Shown here in pieces: positions 62,903 through 64,000 of a DNA stretch of 64,000 bases (position 1 is the first letter of the stretch; the number at the start of each line of letters is the position of its first letter). Under the pieces are notes generated by a model. The model ran no database searches. It was not told where the DNA came from and was given only the letters and a program-made list of their open reading frames with translations. The position numbers were made by a program, and so were the translations under genes. Origin of the DNA: Actinokineospora xionganensis (GTDB lineage: Bacteria; Actinomycetota; Actinomycetes; Mycobacteriales; Pseudonocardiaceae); the NCBI RefSeq assembly GCF_014323725.1, contig NZ_JABVED010000015.1, positions 62,001-126,000 of the forward strand, written 5' to 3'.

Positions 62903-64000
62903 GTGACCGACGCCTACCTCCGATTTCCCCATCTACACCAGGACCTGATCACCTTCGTCGCCGAGGATGATGTGTGGCTGGCCCCGGTCGACGGCGGCCG
63001 CGCCTGGCGGGTGTCCGCCGACAAGGTGCCCGTGCGAAACCCGCGATTCTCGCCTGACGGAAGCACTCTGGCCTGGGCGAGCACCCGTGACGTCGAGCCG
63101 GAGGTGCACGCCGCGCCGGTCGACGGCGGGCCGAGCGACCGGCTGACGTACTGGGGCGACGTCAACACCTCCGTGCTCGGGTGGACACCCGAGGGTGAGG
63201 TCATCGCGAACACCACGACCGGGCGGTCGTCCATCCGGCACCGCTGGGCGCACGCGGTCCCGCTGTCGGGCGGGCCGAGCCGGGTGCTCCCGTACGGCCC
63301 GCTGGACGCCCTGTCGATCGGGCCGGACGGTGTGCTTGTCGGTTCGGTGATCTCGGTCGAACCCGCGTGGTGGAAGCGTTATCGCGGCGGCACGGCGGGC
63401 AAGGTGTGGCTCGATCGCGAGGGCCGAGGCGAGTTCCGGCGTATTCTGTCCGAAGTGGACGGACATATCGTGTCGCCGATGTGGGTCGGCGGCCGCGTCG
63501 CGTTCCTGTCCGACCACGAGGGCATCGGGAACATCTACTCGTGCGACCCGGACGGCGGCGACCTCCGCGCGCACAGCGACCACAAGTTCTACGCCCGCAA
63601 CCCCAGTACCGACGGCACGCGGGTGATCTACCACAGCGCGGGATCACTCTGGCTGCTCGACAGCCTCGACGCCGAACCCCGCGAACTCGACGTCCGGCTC
63701 GGCGGCTCGCGGGGATCCCGCCAGCCCTACCGGCTTTCACCCGCGCGCTTCCTCGGCGACGTCGGGCCGGATTCCACGGGCCGGGCCAGCGCGGTCGAGG
63801 TGCGCGGGACCGTGCACTGGCTCACCCACCGCGACGGACCCGCGCGGGTGCTGTCGGTGGAACCTGGTGTGCGGGCACGGTTGCCGCAGGTCCTCGGCGA
63901 CAGCGGCCAGGTTGTGTGGGTGACCGACGCGCAGGGCGAGGACGCCCTGGAGTTCGCCCCGGTCGAGGGGCGCGCGGCAGGGGTCAGCCCGCGCCGGGTG
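62903..64000 (+). CDS. Tricorn-type protease, N-terminal part, truncated by window edge
   Basis: The frame from GTG 62903 is open to the last base (366 codons) and continues outside. The visible part is a beta-propeller region of the tricorn N-terminal type: VTDAYLRFPHLHQDLITFVAEDDVWLAPVDGG is the typical start, and repeats such as NPRFSPDGSTLAWAS and VSPMWVGGRVAFLSDHEGIGNIYSCDPDG follow. The protease (PDZ plus S41 serine peptidase) domains would lie downstream. Tricorn degrades peptides released by the proteasome. It starts 53 bases after mazG. Confidence 0.93.
   Translation, partial: MTDAYLRFPHLHQDLITFVAEDDVWLAPVDGGRAWRVSADKVPVRNPRFSPDGSTLAWASTRDVEPEVHAAPVDGGPSDRLTYWGDVNTSVLGWTPEGEVIANTTTGRSSIRHRWAHAVPLSGGPSRVLPYGPLDALSIGPDGVLVGSVISVEPAWWKRYRGGTAGKVWLDREGRGEFRRILSEVDGHIVSPMWVGGRVAFLSDHEGIGNIYSCDPDGGDLRAHSDHKFYARNPSTDGTRVIYHSAGSLWLLDSLDAEPRELDVRLGGSRGSRQPYRLSPARFLGDVGPDSTGRASAVEVRGTVHWLTHRDGPARVLSVEPGVRARLPQVLGDSGQVVWVTDAQGEDALEFAPVEGRAAGVSPRRV

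Overview
The window is high-GC DNA with dense gene packing, many ATGA/GTGA start-stop overlaps and frequent GTG/TTG starts. Genes typical of Actinobacteria are present: RpfB, DivIVA-like, Pmt, a mycothiol-superfamily DinB-fold protein and GlpR. Gene order matches the Mycobacterium tuberculosis stretch from about Rv0984 to Rv1021 (moaB2, mscL, ruc, FTHF cyclo-ligase, galU, glp/moeA1, rimJ, glpR ... pmt, rsmI, metG, tatD, rpfB, ksgA, ispE, FAAL/pks16, pth, rplY, prs, glmU, TetR, mfd, mazG). Protein style suggests a filamentous actinobacterium of the Pseudonocardiales, but that placement is inference.

Layout. 1-1950: end of a response regulator, its sensor kinase, and a MoaB-type protein. 2055-4446 (minus strand): a 55-residue protein, MscL, a SAF-domain membrane protein, a Ruc-like zinc-ribbon protein under a CIRCE-like operator, and 5-formyl-THF cyclo-ligase. 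4471-8233 (plus): galU, the MoeA-like Glp, an acetyltransferase and the membrane protein GlpR. Glp and GlpR are the pair known to act in cell division and polar growth in Corynebacterium. 8290-12106: tRNA-Ala(CGC), an array of eight identical 89-bp units plus a partial ninth, and a small accessory island (TetR regulator, divergent membrane protein, shared operator) bounded by permuted repeat blocks. 12107-17752: one operon for a MacAB-like export system and its own two-component system. 18308-26929: thioredoxin, two regulators, a methyltransferase, an LPDTG surface protein, a flavoprotein, a KTSC protein, a membrane Ser/Thr kinase and a GlxA-type regulator.

26880-43051: the conserved core from pmt to the fatty-acyl-AMP ligase. 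Added to it are a decayed PH-like gene, a DUF4185 protein, and an orphan MetN-like ATPase with altered catalytic motifs under a SAM-I riboswitch. 43091-51740 (minus): a decayed copy of the ligase tail, a DHFR-fold reductase, a DivIVA-repeat protein, pth, rplY, a VanZ-RDD membrane protein, prs, glmU and a GGDEF protein, then tRNA-Gln. 52199-64000: desaturase, TetR, a sugar-dehydrogenase-like lipoprotein, a TnpB remnant, an enoyl-CoA hydratase-like enzyme, a repeat array, an HD hydrolase, mfd, a SurA-like lipoprotein, mazG and the start of a tricorn-type protease.

The items most worth following are the Glp with a degenerate molybdotransferase site beside GlpR, the riboswitch plus 27-residue leader peptide ahead of a MetN that has lost canonical ATPase residues, the 89-bp array beside tRNA-Ala, and a dispersed hairpin repeat family.
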